From JAVVHH01 sp963848035 (GTDB lineage: Bacteria > Pseudomonadota > Alphaproteobacteria > Acetobacterales > Acetobacteraceae): a DNA stretch of 64,000 bases. The notes below the pieces were generated by a model, which did not search any database, was not told the origin of the DNA, and saw only the letters and a list, made by a program, of their open reading frames with translations. The stretch spans positions 310,001-374,000 of the forward strand of contig CAWKCD010000001.1 in assembly GCA_963848035.1 (NCBI GenBank), in the 5' to 3' direction. The position numbers and the translations under genes were made by a program. Positions 13,746 to 23,028 of the stretch are shown in pieces (position 1 is the first letter of the stretch; every line of letters begins with the position of its first letter).

Positions 13746-14879
13746 TTAGGGCAGCTTGTCGGCGGTGGTGCTGTCGCGCAACCAGCTCGAGGGCATGCTG
13801 ACCAGGAAGATCTGACGCAGTTCGGCGACCCGCTGCTGCGTAAGGCCGAGGGCGGAGGGGCTGAAGAAGCGGCGGTCGGGCGTGTGCATCAGGTAGGCCT
13901 GGGTCTCGTTGATCATCAGATCGGAAAGCGAGGTGTCGTAGCCCTCGCGGGCGAGAAAGGCGACGAACTTGGCGCGCTCGTCAGGGGTGAGGACGTCGCG
14001 CCAGAAATGGGCGGAGTAGGCGGCGTATTCGGGGTTGGTGAAGTAGACGCCGTGGGACAGTTCGTGGCGCAGGATGGCGGCGCGCGCGGTGGGGTCGAGG
14101 GCGGCATCGCCGGCGGTTTGGCGCACCAAGGTGACCAATGCGCCCACGGCGCCCTTCTCGTCCCAGCCGAGCTTGTGGATGAGGAGGCGGAGGTCCTGTT
14201 CCTGCGCGTTCAGGTCGGTGGCGAGGCCGAAGAACCTCAGGAGGTCCGCGCTGCGGTAGTCGTGGCCGTAATAGAAATCATCGGGGGTGGCGCCGCCGGC
14301 GACGATGCGGGCGTTCAGCTCGGCGCGCGGGAGGACCTGTTCGTGGGGGTAGCCGCTCTTCTCGATCAGGGCGGCGACGCGGTTGAGCATCAGCGCCTGT
14401 TCGGCGAGGCTCGGGAATTGCAGGACCACCACGGCGGGCTGGGAGGCGAAGCGGTAGACGGCGAGCTGGCTCGGCGCATCGGCGAGGATGTCGGCCTCGG
14501 TGGCGAGCATCGGCGCGTATTGTTGCGGCGGCGGCGGTAGCGGCGGGGCGGGCGGGGCGAAGGCGAGTTGGGAGCGGCCGATGGCGTTGAGTTGGCCATC
14601 GGCGGGCTTGGCTTCGTCGGCCGAGGCGAGCGCGACCGGGGGTTGCACTTCCGGCGCCGGCACGGCTGCGACGGCAGCGGGGGGGATTGGAGCGGAGGGG
14701 ACGGGAGCGGGCTGGGTTTCCGCGCGAGGCGCGGTCGGCGACGGGAGGAAGGTCCACCAGGCGCCGGCGCCTGCGAGGCTGGCGACGAGCGTGCCGGCTA
14801 GGACGAACGGCACGTAGCGGCGGCGGCTGCCGCGGCGCGGCACCCGGAGGCGGACCGTATCGTCCGACTCGACGCCCAC
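13746..14879 (-). CDS. Membrane-anchored protein with HExxH (zinc-metallopeptidase-like) motif
   Basis: 377 residues from a GTG start at 14879. A basic N-terminus is followed by one transmembrane anchor (residues about 23-45), then a Pro/Ala-rich linker, then a roughly 230-residue domain predicted to be periplasmic. The domain contains LRHELSHGVYF (His272, Glu273, His276), and a possible third ligand Glu325 in MINETQAYL, 48 residues on. That spacing would suit a gluzincin-like metallopeptidase, but I do not recognise the family. It starts 14 bases after the OmpA gene stop on the same strand, so the two are probably co-transcribed. It is convergent with the kinase. A cell-wall or envelope-maintenance role beside the T6SS is plausible but inferred. 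Confidence 0.6.
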   Translation of the reverse strand: MGVESDDTVRLRVPRRGSRRRYVPFVLAGTLVASLAGAGAWWTFLPSPTAPRAETQPAPVPSAPIPPAAVAAVPAPEVQPPVALASADEAKPADGQLNAIGRSQLAFAPPAPPLPPPPQQYAPMLATEADILADAPSQLAVYRFASQPAVVVLQFPSLAEQALMLNRVAALIEKSGYPHEQVLPRAELNARIVAGGATPDDFYYGHDYRSADLLRFFGLATDLNAQEQDLRLLIHKLGWDEKGAVGALVTLVRQTAGDAALDPTARAAILRHELSHGVYFTNPEYAAYSAHFWRDVLTPDERAKFVAFLAREGYDTSLSDLMINETQAYLMHTPDRRFFSPSALGLTQQRVAELRQIFLVSMPSSWLRDSTTADKLP

Positions 14880-14892
14880 CGCGGCCGGGCCG

Positions 14893-15552
14893 TCAGGCGC
14901 CGACGTTGACGACCGTCACCCGACGGTTGCGCGGCTCGGCGACGTTCTGGCCGGTCTGCACGAGCGGGTGCGACTCGCCCATGCCGATCGGCTCGAGGCG
15001 GGTGGGATCCACATGGAAGCGGCTGACGAGGTATTCGACGACCTTGCGGGCGCGGGCGTCGGAGAGTGCCTGGTTGGTGTCGGGGGTGCCGACCGTGTCG
15101 GTGTGGCCCTCGATGCGGAAGTGATAGGTGGCGAGCGATTGGCTGCTGAGGGCGCGGCCGAGTTCGTCGAGGGTGCGGATGGCGGCGGGGGTCAGCTCGG
15201 CCGAGCCGGTGGCGAACTGGACCGTCAGGTTGACCGATGGGGCGGACGTGTCGGCGGCGCGGGGCGGGCGCGGCATCGCGGCGCCCGGGGCGGCAACCGA
15301 GGTGCCAGCGCGCGGGACGAGGCGGCCGGCGGGACGCTCGGCGGCGACCGGGCTCGAAGGCGGGGCGTAGGCGGGGGCGCTCTCGGTCGTCGGGTTCATC
15401 GGGCGGATGCCGCGGGTGGTGCCGACCATGCCGGCGCGCGGCGTGAGCGAGTTGATGATCGAGTCGGCCGAGGGGTTGTTCTGGGCCGATGCGGTCCCGA
15501 CGGTCACGGCCAGGCCGGACGCGACGAGGAGGCCGAACGTGGCTGGGCGCAT
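14893..15552 (-). CDS. OmpA-family peptidoglycan-binding protein
   Basis: 219-residue periplasmic or outer-membrane-associated protein. The signal peptide ends near ASAQ (residue 24). A low-complexity linker of about 80 residues follows, containing TTRGIRP (45-51), then an OmpA C-terminal domain (about 105-217). Family motifs seen: VQFATGSAELTPAAIRTLDELG, FRIEGHTDTVGTPDTN, LSDARARKVVEYLV and NRRVTVV. The domain is expected to bind diaminopimelate peptidoglycan. A good Shine-Dalgarno (GGAGG, bases 15558-15563 on the complement) precedes the ATG. It leads the two-gene unit with the HExxH protein and is divergent from tagF, consistent with a T6SS accessory role, though this is inferred from position. 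Confidence 0.85.
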   Translation of the reverse strand: MRPATFGLLVASGLAVTVGTASAQNNPSADSIINSLTPRAGMVGTTRGIRPMNPTTESAPAYAPPSSPVAAERPAGRLVPRAGTSVAAPGAAMPRPPRAADTSAPSVNLTVQFATGSAELTPAAIRTLDELGRALSSQSLATYHFRIEGHTDTVGTPDTNQALSDARARKVVEYLVSRFHVDPTRLEPIGMGESHPLVQTGQNVAEPRNRRVTVVNVGA

Positions 15553-15573
15553 GATTTCCTCCGCGAAGTCTAA

Positions 15574-15603
15574 ACTAAATCGACTGGGCTGTTTCTACGG
15601 CAA
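15574..15603 (-). promoter_or_regulatory. Possible promoter of the ompA-type gene
   Basis: On the complement strand TTGCCG (15603-15598) and TTTAGT (15579-15574) are separated by 18 bases, in the least GC-rich part of the gap before the OmpA gene. Each hexamer matches the sigma-70 consensus at four or fewer positions, so this is tentative. Confidence 0.25.
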
Positions 15604-15668
15604 TACGAAGACGAGCGCCACTGGCGCGAACCCGTGCTAGAGCGAAGTCCGGGTGGTGGAGAGACGTC

Positions 15669-16337
15669 ATGCAGGAAGCGATGGCGCCAGGGTTCTTCGG
15701 GAAAGTGCCGGCGCGCGGGGACTTTTTGGCACGGCGGGTGCCGGCGGCGCTATCGGCCAGTTGGGAGACCTGGTTGCAGGAGCTGACCGCGTCGGTGCGG
15801 CAAGTGGGCGAGCGGGGCTGGCAGGATGCGTGGCTGACCGCGCCGCTGTGGCACTTCACGCTGGGCCGGCGGCTGGCCGCGCCGCACGGGGCGGTGGGCG
15901 TGCTGCTGGCGAGCGCCGACCGGGTGGGTCGGTTGTTTCCGTTCACGCTGATCGCGTCGGCGGGGCCGGAGGCGCGGCTGGACGCGGCTTCGTGGTCGCA
16001 GGAGGCGGAGGCGCTGGCGATGGGCGCGCTCGACGATGATTTCGACCCGGCGGCGCTGGACGCCGCGCTGATCCGGCTGGGGCCGCCGCCGCCGCCGCAA
16101 GGGCCGAACCGGCCGCCAGGCTTGTGGCCGCTCGCGCTCGACGGGGACTGGCCGGAGGCCGGCGATCCGCTCGCCGAGGACGAGGCCGCGCAGCCCGGGC
16201 CGGGGCCGGATCAGTCCGAGTGGTGGACGCGCGGCTCGGACCGGATCGATCCGGTCCGGCTGCGCTGCGCCGGGCTGCCGACGGCGCGGACGGCGACGGC
16301 GATGGTGCTTGGCGGGTTGGAGCGAGCGGTCAGTTAG
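15669..16337 (+). CDS. tagF: Type VI secretion accessory protein TagF (ImpM/SciT family)
   Basis: Cytoplasmic regulator of T6SS assembly; in studied systems TagF represses activity post-translationally and acts alongside the PpkA kinase pathway. 222 residues. The N-terminal signature GFFGKVPARGDFLARRVP (8-25) is diagnostic. Further matches are WLTAPLWHFTL, GVLLASADRVGRLFPFTL, and the C-terminal WWTRGSDRIDP. GGAGAG six bases upstream of the ATG is a fair ribosome site. It is divergent from the OmpA/HExxH unit and convergent with the DUF4337 gene. A kinase is present at 11-14 kb, but no PppA-type phosphatase was found in the window. Confidence 0.85.
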   Translation: MQEAMAPGFFGKVPARGDFLARRVPAALSASWETWLQELTASVRQVGERGWQDAWLTAPLWHFTLGRRLAAPHGAVGVLLASADRVGRLFPFTLIASAGPEARLDAASWSQEAEALAMGALDDDFDPAALDAALIRLGPPPPPQGPNRPPGLWPLALDGDWPEAGDPLAEDEAAQPGPGPDQSEWWTRGSDRIDPVRLRCAGLPTARTATAMVLGGLERAVS

Positions 16338-16362
16338 ATCCTGTTCCGACCGCGCCTGCCGC

Positions 16363-16400
16363 CCTGGATTGCCGCGTCGCTTCGCTCCTCGCAATGACGT
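16363..16400. repeat. Dispersed intergenic repeat unit between convergent genes
   Basis: The 38 bases match a short intergenic sequence common in proteobacterial genomes, best known from the spurious peptides it encodes: VASLLAMT read forward and HCEERSDAAIQ read in reverse. Both readings are visible here. It lies in the 76-base gap between the ends of tagF and the DUF4337 gene, where it may fold and act as a terminator for both. Confidence 0.6.
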
Positions 16401-16413
16401 CGGAGAGGGGCTT

Positions 16414-17043
16414 TCAGATGGCGCCGAGTTCGGGGGCGGCATAGCCGAGCAGCGAGAAGACGATGCCGGCGAGGCCGAGCGCCATGGCGACGAAGAGCAG
16501 CGGCTTGTTGCGGGTGATGGCCGAGGCGGTGGCGAGGACGATGCCGAGTTCGTAGGAGGCCGAGCCGTTGTGATAGGTGTGGGTCTGCTCGAGCGAGTGT
16601 TCGCGTAGTTCTTCGATATGCTTGGCGCGGTGCGAGATGGCTTCCTTGCCGTCCTTGGGGTCGCGCTCGAAGCTCTCCTGGTCGGCCTGGAGCTTGGCGA
16701 TCACGGCGTTGCGGCGGGCGATCGCGGCCGGGTCGGTGCCGACGTCGATGGCGGTGAGGACAAGGGCGATGTCCTTGGCGACGGTGCCTCGGGTGGATTT
16801 GGCCTGGTATTGCGCCCAGGAGTCGGCGGCGTCGATCGCTTGCTGCTGGACGCGGATCTCGGCGTGCTTGGCGCCCTGTTCGCAGATCGCGAGCCCGGCG
16901 GCGAGGAAGGCGACGAGCAGCGCGGTCCATTGCGCGTAGCTGACGCGCGGGCCGCCATGGGCTTCTTCATGGCCTTCGGCGTGTTCGCCATGGGCGATGT
17001 GCTCGGCGTGTTCGTGATGCTCCAGGCTTTGAATCGAGCTCAT
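16414..17043 (-). CDS. DUF4337 family membrane protein
   Basis: 209 residues, function unknown. The His/Glu-rich N-terminus (about 30 residues) precedes a transmembrane segment (WTALLVAFLAAGLAICEQGA, about 37-56). A mostly helical stretch of about 110 residues with a KLQADQESFERDPKDGKEA core follows, then two hydrophobic segments at the C-terminus (about 160-178 and 183-205). This arrangement matches DUF4337. AGGGGAAA lies a few bases upstream of the ATG on the complement. It lies 96 bases downstream of the glucosaminidase gene on the same strand, so the two may be co-transcribed. If the glucosaminidase is a T6SS effector, this membrane protein would be the only adjacent immunity candidate; that is inference. 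Confidence 0.7.
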   Translation of the reverse strand: MSSIQSLEHHEHAEHIAHGEHAEGHEEAHGGPRVSYAQWTALLVAFLAAGLAICEQGAKHAEIRVQQQAIDAADSWAQYQAKSTRGTVAKDIALVLTAIDVGTDPAAIARRNAVIAKLQADQESFERDPKDGKEAISHRAKHIEELREHSLEQTHTYHNGSASYELGIVLATASAITRNKPLLFVAMALGLAGIVFSLLGYAAPELGAI

Positions 17044-17139
17044 GATGTTTCCCCTGCCTCAGGAGTTGTCGCCGGCGCCGGGTTGCGCGAGCCATAATTG
17101 CGGAGGCTATACACGAACTCAGGCCGCACCGCATGCGGT

Positions 17140-17207
17140 TCATTTCGGCGGCTCGCCGCGGTGGTCATTTCGGCGGCTCCGCCGCGGTGGTCTTCGGCGC
17201 CTCCGCG
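17140..17207. repeat. Short tandem repeat, period 25-26 bases
   Basis: Two nearly identical units (17140-17164 and 17165-17190, sharing TCATTTCGGCGGCTC and GCCGCGGTGG) and a degenerate third (17191-17207). They overlap the last codons of the glucosaminidase gene and give it an Arg/Pro-rich tail. Slippage at such a repeat could change the end of that protein. Confidence 0.6.
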
Positions 17208-17976
17208 CGGGTCCGTCGTAGGCCGCCAGATCGTAGGTGTGGATGACGTATTTCAGGGTGGTGCCGTAGTTCGGGTCGGTCGCGTAGACGCCGGTGAGCG
17301 CGTCGGCGAAGGCGTCGGCGTCGTCCTTGACGGCCATGGCCTTCTTATAGGGCGTGCCGGTGGCGAGCAGTTTTCCGTGCACGTCGAAGGCCTCGGAGAG
17401 ATCGTTGAATTTCCGGAACGGCTGCGGTTTGGTGACCATCTGGCCGTTCTCGAACTCCTTGGTCATACTGTCGACGGCGGGTTGTCCTGGGAGCGCCTTG
17501 ATGCCGAACGGGTTGTTGCTGTCGGGCGGCATGGCGGCGCCCCAGGCGCTCTCGACAGCCCATTGCGCCATCGTTACGGATGCAGGCACGCTCCATTTGA
17601 GCTTGGAGGCGACGGCGGCGGCGATGACGTCCTGCGGGACCTTGCCGAAACGCCCGACGGCGTTGGGTTTCGGCGGCTCGACGAGCGGGCGGGCGGCGAG
17701 GGCGTAGTAGGTTTGGCTGCCGGGCTCGACGAGGCCGGAGGGCGGGATCATCTTGAGGACGACGGCCTGATAGGCCTCGATGGCGAGGAACGTTCCGATA
17801 TCGGCAATACCGGTGACGGGAACCGGCGAGTGCGGTTGCGGGAGGCGGTCGTTGAGCAGAGACTGGACGACGAAGACGTCGCCGGGCTGGTTGGGAGCGC
17901 CGCGGCCAACCCCCTGGAAGATGGGCGGGGCGATCCGGCCCATCTCATCCGTGCTGAGGATGACTTGCGAAGGCAT
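17140..17976 (-). CDS. Glucosaminidase (FlgJ/LytF-like peptidoglycan hydrolase) with N-terminal peptidoglycan-binding-like region
   Basis: Predicted enzyme cutting the peptidoglycan glycan strand. 278 residues from the ATG at 17976; an alternative ATG at 18009 adds 11 residues. There is no obvious signal peptide. Residues about 10-85 resemble a peptidoglycan-binding repeat (VVQSLLNDRL...GTFLAIEAYQAVVL). Residues about 110-255 are a glucosaminidase domain: VTMAQWAVESAWGAAMP with the likely catalytic Glu, NNPFGIKA, FRKFNDLSEAFDVHGKLL, and the AFADALTGVYATDPNY motif. The last 25 residues are Arg-rich and fall in a tandem repeat. It is divergent from tssL by 152 bases and may be a T6SS effector or a wall-remodelling factor for system assembly; the sequence does not decide. 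Confidence 0.75.
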   Translation of the reverse strand: MPSQVILSTDEMGRIAPPIFQGVGRGAPNQPGDVFVVQSLLNDRLPQPHSPVPVTGIADIGTFLAIEAYQAVVLKMIPPSGLVEPGSQTYYALAARPLVEPPKPNAVGRFGKVPQDVIAAAVASKLKWSVPASVTMAQWAVESAWGAAMPPDSNNPFGIKALPGQPAVDSMTKEFENGQMVTKPQPFRKFNDLSEAFDVHGKLLATGTPYKKAMAVKDDADAFADALTGVYATDPNYGTTLKYVIHTYDLAAYDGPARRRRRPPRRSRRNDHRGEPPK

Positions 17977-18024
17977 CAACGCCAAGTAGATGAGGCTCCC
18001 AGGCGGCATCGGCGCCCGTCGCGC

Positions 18025-18059
18025 TGTCCGCCGCCCTGGAATAGGCCCGGCGGCGGACA
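18025..18059. promoter_or_regulatory. Perfect 11-base inverted repeat in the divergent glucosaminidase/tssL region
   Basis: TGTCCGCCGCC (18025-18035) pairs exactly with GGCGGCGGACA (18049-18059) around a 13-base loop. It lies between the divergent starts of the glucosaminidase gene (17976) and tssL (18129), so it could be an operator for both or a leader hairpin. No convincing promoter hexamers were seen in this GC-rich gap. Confidence 0.4.
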
Positions 18060-18128
18060 CGCGCAAGATCGTTGCGCTGTTGCCGGATGGGGACCACAGT
18101 GTTACGCCATAGTCGCTCAGAGGGGGCG

Positions 18129-19495
18129 ATGAGCGACAATCCATTTGCCGAACCCGAGGACGACCGGACCGTCTTCCGACCGATGCCGGGCGGACAGCGC
18201 ACGCGCCGCCCGCGCCGTCCCGCGGCGTGAGGCGCCGGCGCCGGAAACCGCGCGCCCGAGCGCCGAGCCGCCGCCGGTCGCCCGCGGGGCGGATCTGCAG
18301 ACGCTGGTCGAGGCCTTCAGCAATCCGCTGATCGCCGCCGCGCAGCCTTTGCTGCAATTGCTCGCCCGCCTGCACAACGCGCCGGCGCCGCCGGACCAGG
18401 GCGACATGCGCGACCGGACCGCGCGCGAGATGCGCGAGTTCGAGCGCCGCGCCCGCGAGGCGGAGATCCCCATGGAGGAGATGCGGCCGGCGCATTACGC
18501 GCTGTGCGCCAGCCTGGACGACGTGGTGCTGAACACGCCGTGGGGCGCGCGAGGGCGCTGGAAGGAGCGCACCGCTATCGGCGACGTTCCACAACGACAG
18601 CGGGTCCGGCGACGGGTTCTTCGACCAGATCCGGATCATGCGAAAAGAGCCGGAACGACATCGGAACGTCCTCGAGCTGATGTATCTGTGCATGGCGCTG
18701 GGCTTCATGGGGCCGTTCCGCGGGACGCCCGACGGGGCGGAGCGGATGGAGCGGATCCTGGGACAGACCTACGAGCTGATCCGCGCGGGGCGCGGCGGTC
18801 CGCCGGCCGGTGCTGTCGGAGCGCTGGGCCGGGGAGGACGCGCCGTATCGGCCGAAGCGGACGCGGTTCCCGGTGTGGGTCGCGGGGTCGATCGCGATCG
18901 CAGCCCTGGCCGGCGGGTTCGTCTATGTCTCGAACGGGCTGAACGGCAGCTCGGACCATCTGCTGGAGGCGGCGTTGGCGGCGCCGCCGGCGGCGATGCC
19001 GCAGATCGCGCGGCCGCCTTCGGTGCGTCCGCCGCCGCCGCCGCCCGAGCCGCCGCCGCCGGGTCCGTCCGAACGACTGCGGGCGGCGCTGGGGGCGGAG
19101 ATCGGCAAGCACGAGGTGGACATCGTGGCGACACCGTCGGCGACGATCCTGCGGCTGCCGGCGAAGGCGCTGTTCCCCGGCGCGCTCGCGACCACGAGCA
19201 AGGAGGGTGAGGCGCTGCTGGCCAAGGTGGGACAGGCGTTGAAGCCGGAGGCGGGGCCGATCCAGGTCCTCGGCTACACCGACAACACGCCGACGCGCAC
19301 GGTGAAGTTCCCGTCCAACTTCGCGCTGTCGAAGGCGCGGGCCGGATCTGATGCAAGGATCGGCTCGCCAAGATCGCCGGCAACCCGGCGCGGTTCTCGG
19401 CCGAGGGCCGCGCCGAGGCCGATCCGGTGGCGCGGAACGACACGGCGGAGGGGCGCGAGCAGAACCGGCGGGTCGACATCGTGCTGCCGCGTTAG
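18129..19495 (+). CDS. tssL: T6SS inner-membrane protein TssL (DotU/IcmH) with C-terminal OmpA domain, frameshifted
   Basis: Component of the T6SS membrane complex, anchoring it in the inner membrane with TssM. ATG at 18129 preceded by AGGGGG. Order: polar N-terminus, DotU domain (ADLQTLVEAFSNPLIAAAQPLL, MRPAHYALCASLDDVVLNTPWG, FFDQIRIMRKEPERH, LMYLCMALGFMGPFRG), transmembrane segment VWVAGSIAIAALAGGFVYV, Pro-rich linker, then an OmpA-like peptidoglycan-binding domain (IQVLGYTDNTPTRTVKFPSN... ending EGREQNRRVDIVLPR). The frame moves near 18225, 18575, 18805 and 19350, all explained by extra bases (five in total). Corrected length about 453 residues, normal for TssL with an OmpA extension. Followed by tssM after 15 bases. 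No tssK or tssJ precedes it. Confidence 0.85.
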
Positions 19496-19510
19496 GCTGG
19501 AGGAGCGGCG

Positions 19511-22500
19511 ATGAACATCCTGCGCTGGTTCCTCAGCTTCATCGGGGTGCAGTTGCTGTGCCTGGTGGTGTGGTTCGTCGGGCCGCTGGCGCCGCAGCTC
19601 GAAGAGCCCCTGCCCCGCATCGGCATCATCGCGTTCATGGCGGCCGCGTGGGCGATCGGGAATCTTGCGCTGGACCTGCGGCGGCTGAGCCGGGAGCGGT
19701 CGCTGACGGCGGGCGTGGCGGGCGGCAAGCCGGAGGATGCGGAGGCGGCGGCGCTGCAGGAGAAACTGGGCGCGGCGATGACGACGCTGCGCAAGGCGCG
19801 CGGCAAGCGCGGGGCGCTGTACGAGCAGCCCTGGTACGTCATCATCGGGCCGCCGGGCGCGGGCAAGACGACGGCGCTGCTGAATGCGGGGCTCGAGTTC
19901 CCGCTGGCCGAGCAGATGGGGCGCGGGGCGCTGGCGGGGGTGGGCGGGACGCGGCTGTGCGAGTGGTGGTTCACGGACAAGGCGGTGCTGATCGATACGG
20001 CGGGCCGCTACACGACGCATGATTCGGATGCGGCGGTGGATCAGGGCGGGGTGGGAGGCGTTCCTCGCGCTGCTGAAGCGGACGCGTCCGAAGCAGCCGC
20101 TGAACGGCATCATCGTGGCGATCGCGCTGGCCGACGTGGTGGGCGATTCGGCGCCGGGGCGGACCGGCTGCTGCATGCGCGCGCGATCCGGCGGCGGATC
20201 GTCGAGCTGGAGACGAAGCTGGGCGTGCGGCTGCCGGTCTATGCGCTGTTGACGAAGTCGGACCTGCTGGCCGGGTTCACCGAGTTCTTCGGCGATCTGG
20301 ACCGCGAAGGGCGCGAGCAGGTTTGGGGGATCACCCTGCCCTACCGGAAAGGCGCGGTGCAGGACGCGGTCGCGGCGTTCAGCGCGGAGGCGAAGCGTTG
20401 GGTGGGCGTGCTGGAGCAGCGCATGCTGGCGCGGCTGCAGTCGGAGCCGAATGCGGACCGGCGCGCGCTGGTCAGCGCGTTCCCGGCGCAGTTCGCGACC
20501 GTGGGGGCGCCGGTGGCGGAGTTCCTGGGCGAGGCGTTCGCGCCGCACGAGCGGGAGCGGCCGCCGCTTGCTGCGCGGCGTCTATCTGACGTCGGCGACG
20601 CAGGAGGGCACGCCGATCGACCGGCTGACCGGCGCGTTGGCGCGGGCGTTCGGGGTCGAGGGCGGGCAGGCGCAGCGGTTGCGGCCGGAGGAGGGGCGGA
20701 CGTTCTTCCTGGCCGGGCTGCTGCGGGACGTGATCTTCCGCGAGGCGATGCTGGGCTCGGCGAGCGGCGGCACGCGGCGGCGGTCGATGATCCTGCGCAG
20801 CGTCGGGCTTCGCATCGTGCCTGCTGATCGCGGCGGCGGGCGGATTGCTGCTTTGGCATCAGCGGGAGAGCGCGGCGGCCGAGGTGGACCGGGTGCAGAA
20901 GCATTTGGCGGCCTACGAGCAGGAGGCGGGCGCGCTGCCGCTCGATCCGGTGCGGGACGCGGACCTGCCGCGGCTGCTGCCATTGCTCGATCACGCGCAG
21001 GGGCTGGCGGGTCGGGCCGAGGGGTCGGAGGATGAGTTCCTGGACTCGCTCGGTTTGTCGCAGCGCGGCAAGCTGAATGCGGCGGCGGACGCGGTGTATC
21101 GGCATGGGCTCGAATTCACGCTGCTGCCGCGGCTGCTGTGGCGGCTGGAGGCGCAGATCCGCGGCAACCTGTCGGATCCGGATTTCGAATACGAGGCGAC
21201 GCGGGTCTATCTGATGCTGGGCGGCGCCGGGCCGCTGGACCGGGATCTGGTGCGGCAATGGCTCAGCCTGGATTGGGAGCAGAGCTACACGCCGGAGATC
21301 CGGGCCGGGCTGCGAGCGGCACCTCGACGCGTTGCTCCGCAATCCGCTGCCGAAGATCGGGCTGGACGGCCAGGTGGTCGCGGCGGCGCAGGCCACGTTC
21401 AACCGGGTGAGCGTGGCGCAGCGCGTGTATTCGCGGATCAAGCCCTCGGCGGCGGCGTCGCGGCTGGCGCCGTGGCGGCTGAGCGACGCGTTGGGAGCGG
21501 CCGGGGTGGCGGTGTTCGTGCGGGCGTCGGGGCGGCCGCTGACGGATAGCATTCCCGGCTTCTTCAGCCCGGCGGGGTTCCACGAGGTGCTGCTGCCCGC
21601 GCTCGGCCCGGCGCTGAAGGCGGTGGCGGCGGAGAGCTGGGTGCTGGGCGCCAAGACGGACCTGCAATCGGATGCGGCGGCGATCGCGGCGGCCGAGCAG
21701 GACGTCATCAAGCTCTATACGGCCGATTACATCCAGGCCTGGGACGGGATGCTGGGCGATCTGGACGTGGCGCCGTTGCGCAGCCTGACCCAGGCGGCGC
21801 AGGATCTCTACATCCTGGCGTCGCGGGAGAACTCGCCGATACGGCGGCTGCTGGCGTCGGTGGTGCAGCAGACGACGATGAGCGCGGCCGCGCCCGCGGC
21901 GCCCGGCACGCCGACGGAGCGCGAGCGGCTAGCGGCGCTGCTGGGCCGGCAGGGGCCGGCGGCGGATACGGCCTCGCCGGTGCAGGCGATCGACGACCAC
22001 TACAAGCCGCTGCGCGAGCTGATGCGGCCCGGGGCGATCGAGCAGGTGCTCAAGCCGATGAGCGACCTGCAGCAGCAACTCGCCAAGATGGCGGCCTCGG
22101 CCAACAAGGCCGGGGGGACGACCGATCCCGGCAGCGCCGACCCGGCGGTCGCGCTGCAAGCCGAGGCGCTGCGGCAGCCGCAGCCGCTGGCGCGATGGCT
22201 GGCCTCGATCGCGGCAAGCGGACGGGCGCTGCGCGGCGGCGGGGTGAAAGAGCAGATCACCGCGGCGTTCAAAGCGGGCGGCGGCGTCGGGGCGCTGTGT
22301 CCGCAGGTGGTGAGTGGCAAGTATCCGTTCACCGCTGGGTCGGACAAGGAGGTGGGGCTGGATGAGTTCGGGCGGCTGTTCGGCGCGGGCGGCGTGCTGG
22401 ACGCGTTCTTCAACACGCAGCTGAAGCCGTATGTCGACACGTCCGGCAAGGTTTGGAAGCTGCAGCCGGTGGAGGGGGTCTCGGCGCCGATCGCGCCGGC

Positions 22501-22943
22501 CGACCTGCAACAGTTCCAGACGGCGCAAACGATCCGGGCGGTGTTCTTCGCCGGGCGGCGGGACGGCGCCGAAGATCCGTTTCGATTTGACGCCGCTGGG
22601 CGTGGAACCGGCGGGCGGCACGGCCTCGCTCGACGCGGGGTCGGCGACGGTTCAGGCGGGGGCGGGCGCGCCGCGGCCGGCGCAGATCGTTTGGCCGGCG
22701 CCGAACGGGGCTGCGGCGAAGCTCTCGTTCGCGCCGCCGGGGGGCAGCACCGGGTTGCAGGAGAGCGGGGCGTGGGCGTTGTTTCGGCTGATGGCGCGGG
22801 GGCAATTCGCGCCCGCCGGGTCGGACCGGACGACGGTGGTGCTGCGTGACGGCGATCACAGCGCGAAGTTCGAGATGCGTGTAGCGGTCAATCCGTTCAC
22901 AACCCGGCTACTGCAGGACTTCAAATGCCCTTCGCTGCAATAG
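19511..22943 (+). CDS. tssM: T6SS membrane protein TssM (IcmF), frameshifted
   Basis: Large inner-membrane ATP/GTP-binding scaffold linking TssL to the outer envelope. Two N-terminal transmembrane segments (about 1-25 and 35-57), a cytoplasmic Walker A GPPGAGKTT (about 112-120) with VLIDTAGRY as Walker B, then the ImcF-related region (LPVYALLTKSDLLAGFTEFF). A third transmembrane segment near base 20830 precedes the large periplasmic part, and the C-terminal domain ends near 22943 (FPF-less, with SGKYPFTAGSDKEVGLDEFGR). Breaks near 20050, 20150, 20565, 20820, 21310 and 22560 need about seven extra bases. Corrected length is 1141 residues, typical. A 7-base hairpin overlaps its stop (22943-22975). 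Confidence 0.88.
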
Positions 22944-22975
22944 TTCCGCTGGACAACGCCGTGTGTTTGCGGAAC
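22943..22975 (+). terminator. Weak hairpin at the end of tssM
   Basis: GTTCCGC (22943-22949) pairs with GCGGAAC (22969-22975) around a 19-base loop and is followed by an A/T-richer stretch (AATAT). It is too weak and T-poor for a confident terminator but could attenuate transcription before tssA. Confidence 0.25.
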
Positions 22976-23016
22976 AATATCGGCCCTGCTTGTGCTGATG
23001 AGGAGCGGTTTCGTTG

Positions 23017-23028
23017 ATGAGCGCTCAT
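23017..23028. promoter_or_regulatory. Perfect 12-base palindrome upstream of tssA
   Basis: ATGAGCGCTCAT is a perfect palindrome 37 bases before the tssA start, in the 122-base gap between tssM and tssA. That gap is the longest one inside the tssL-tssH series, so a separate promoter with an operator here is possible. No regulator is identified. Confidence 0.35.
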
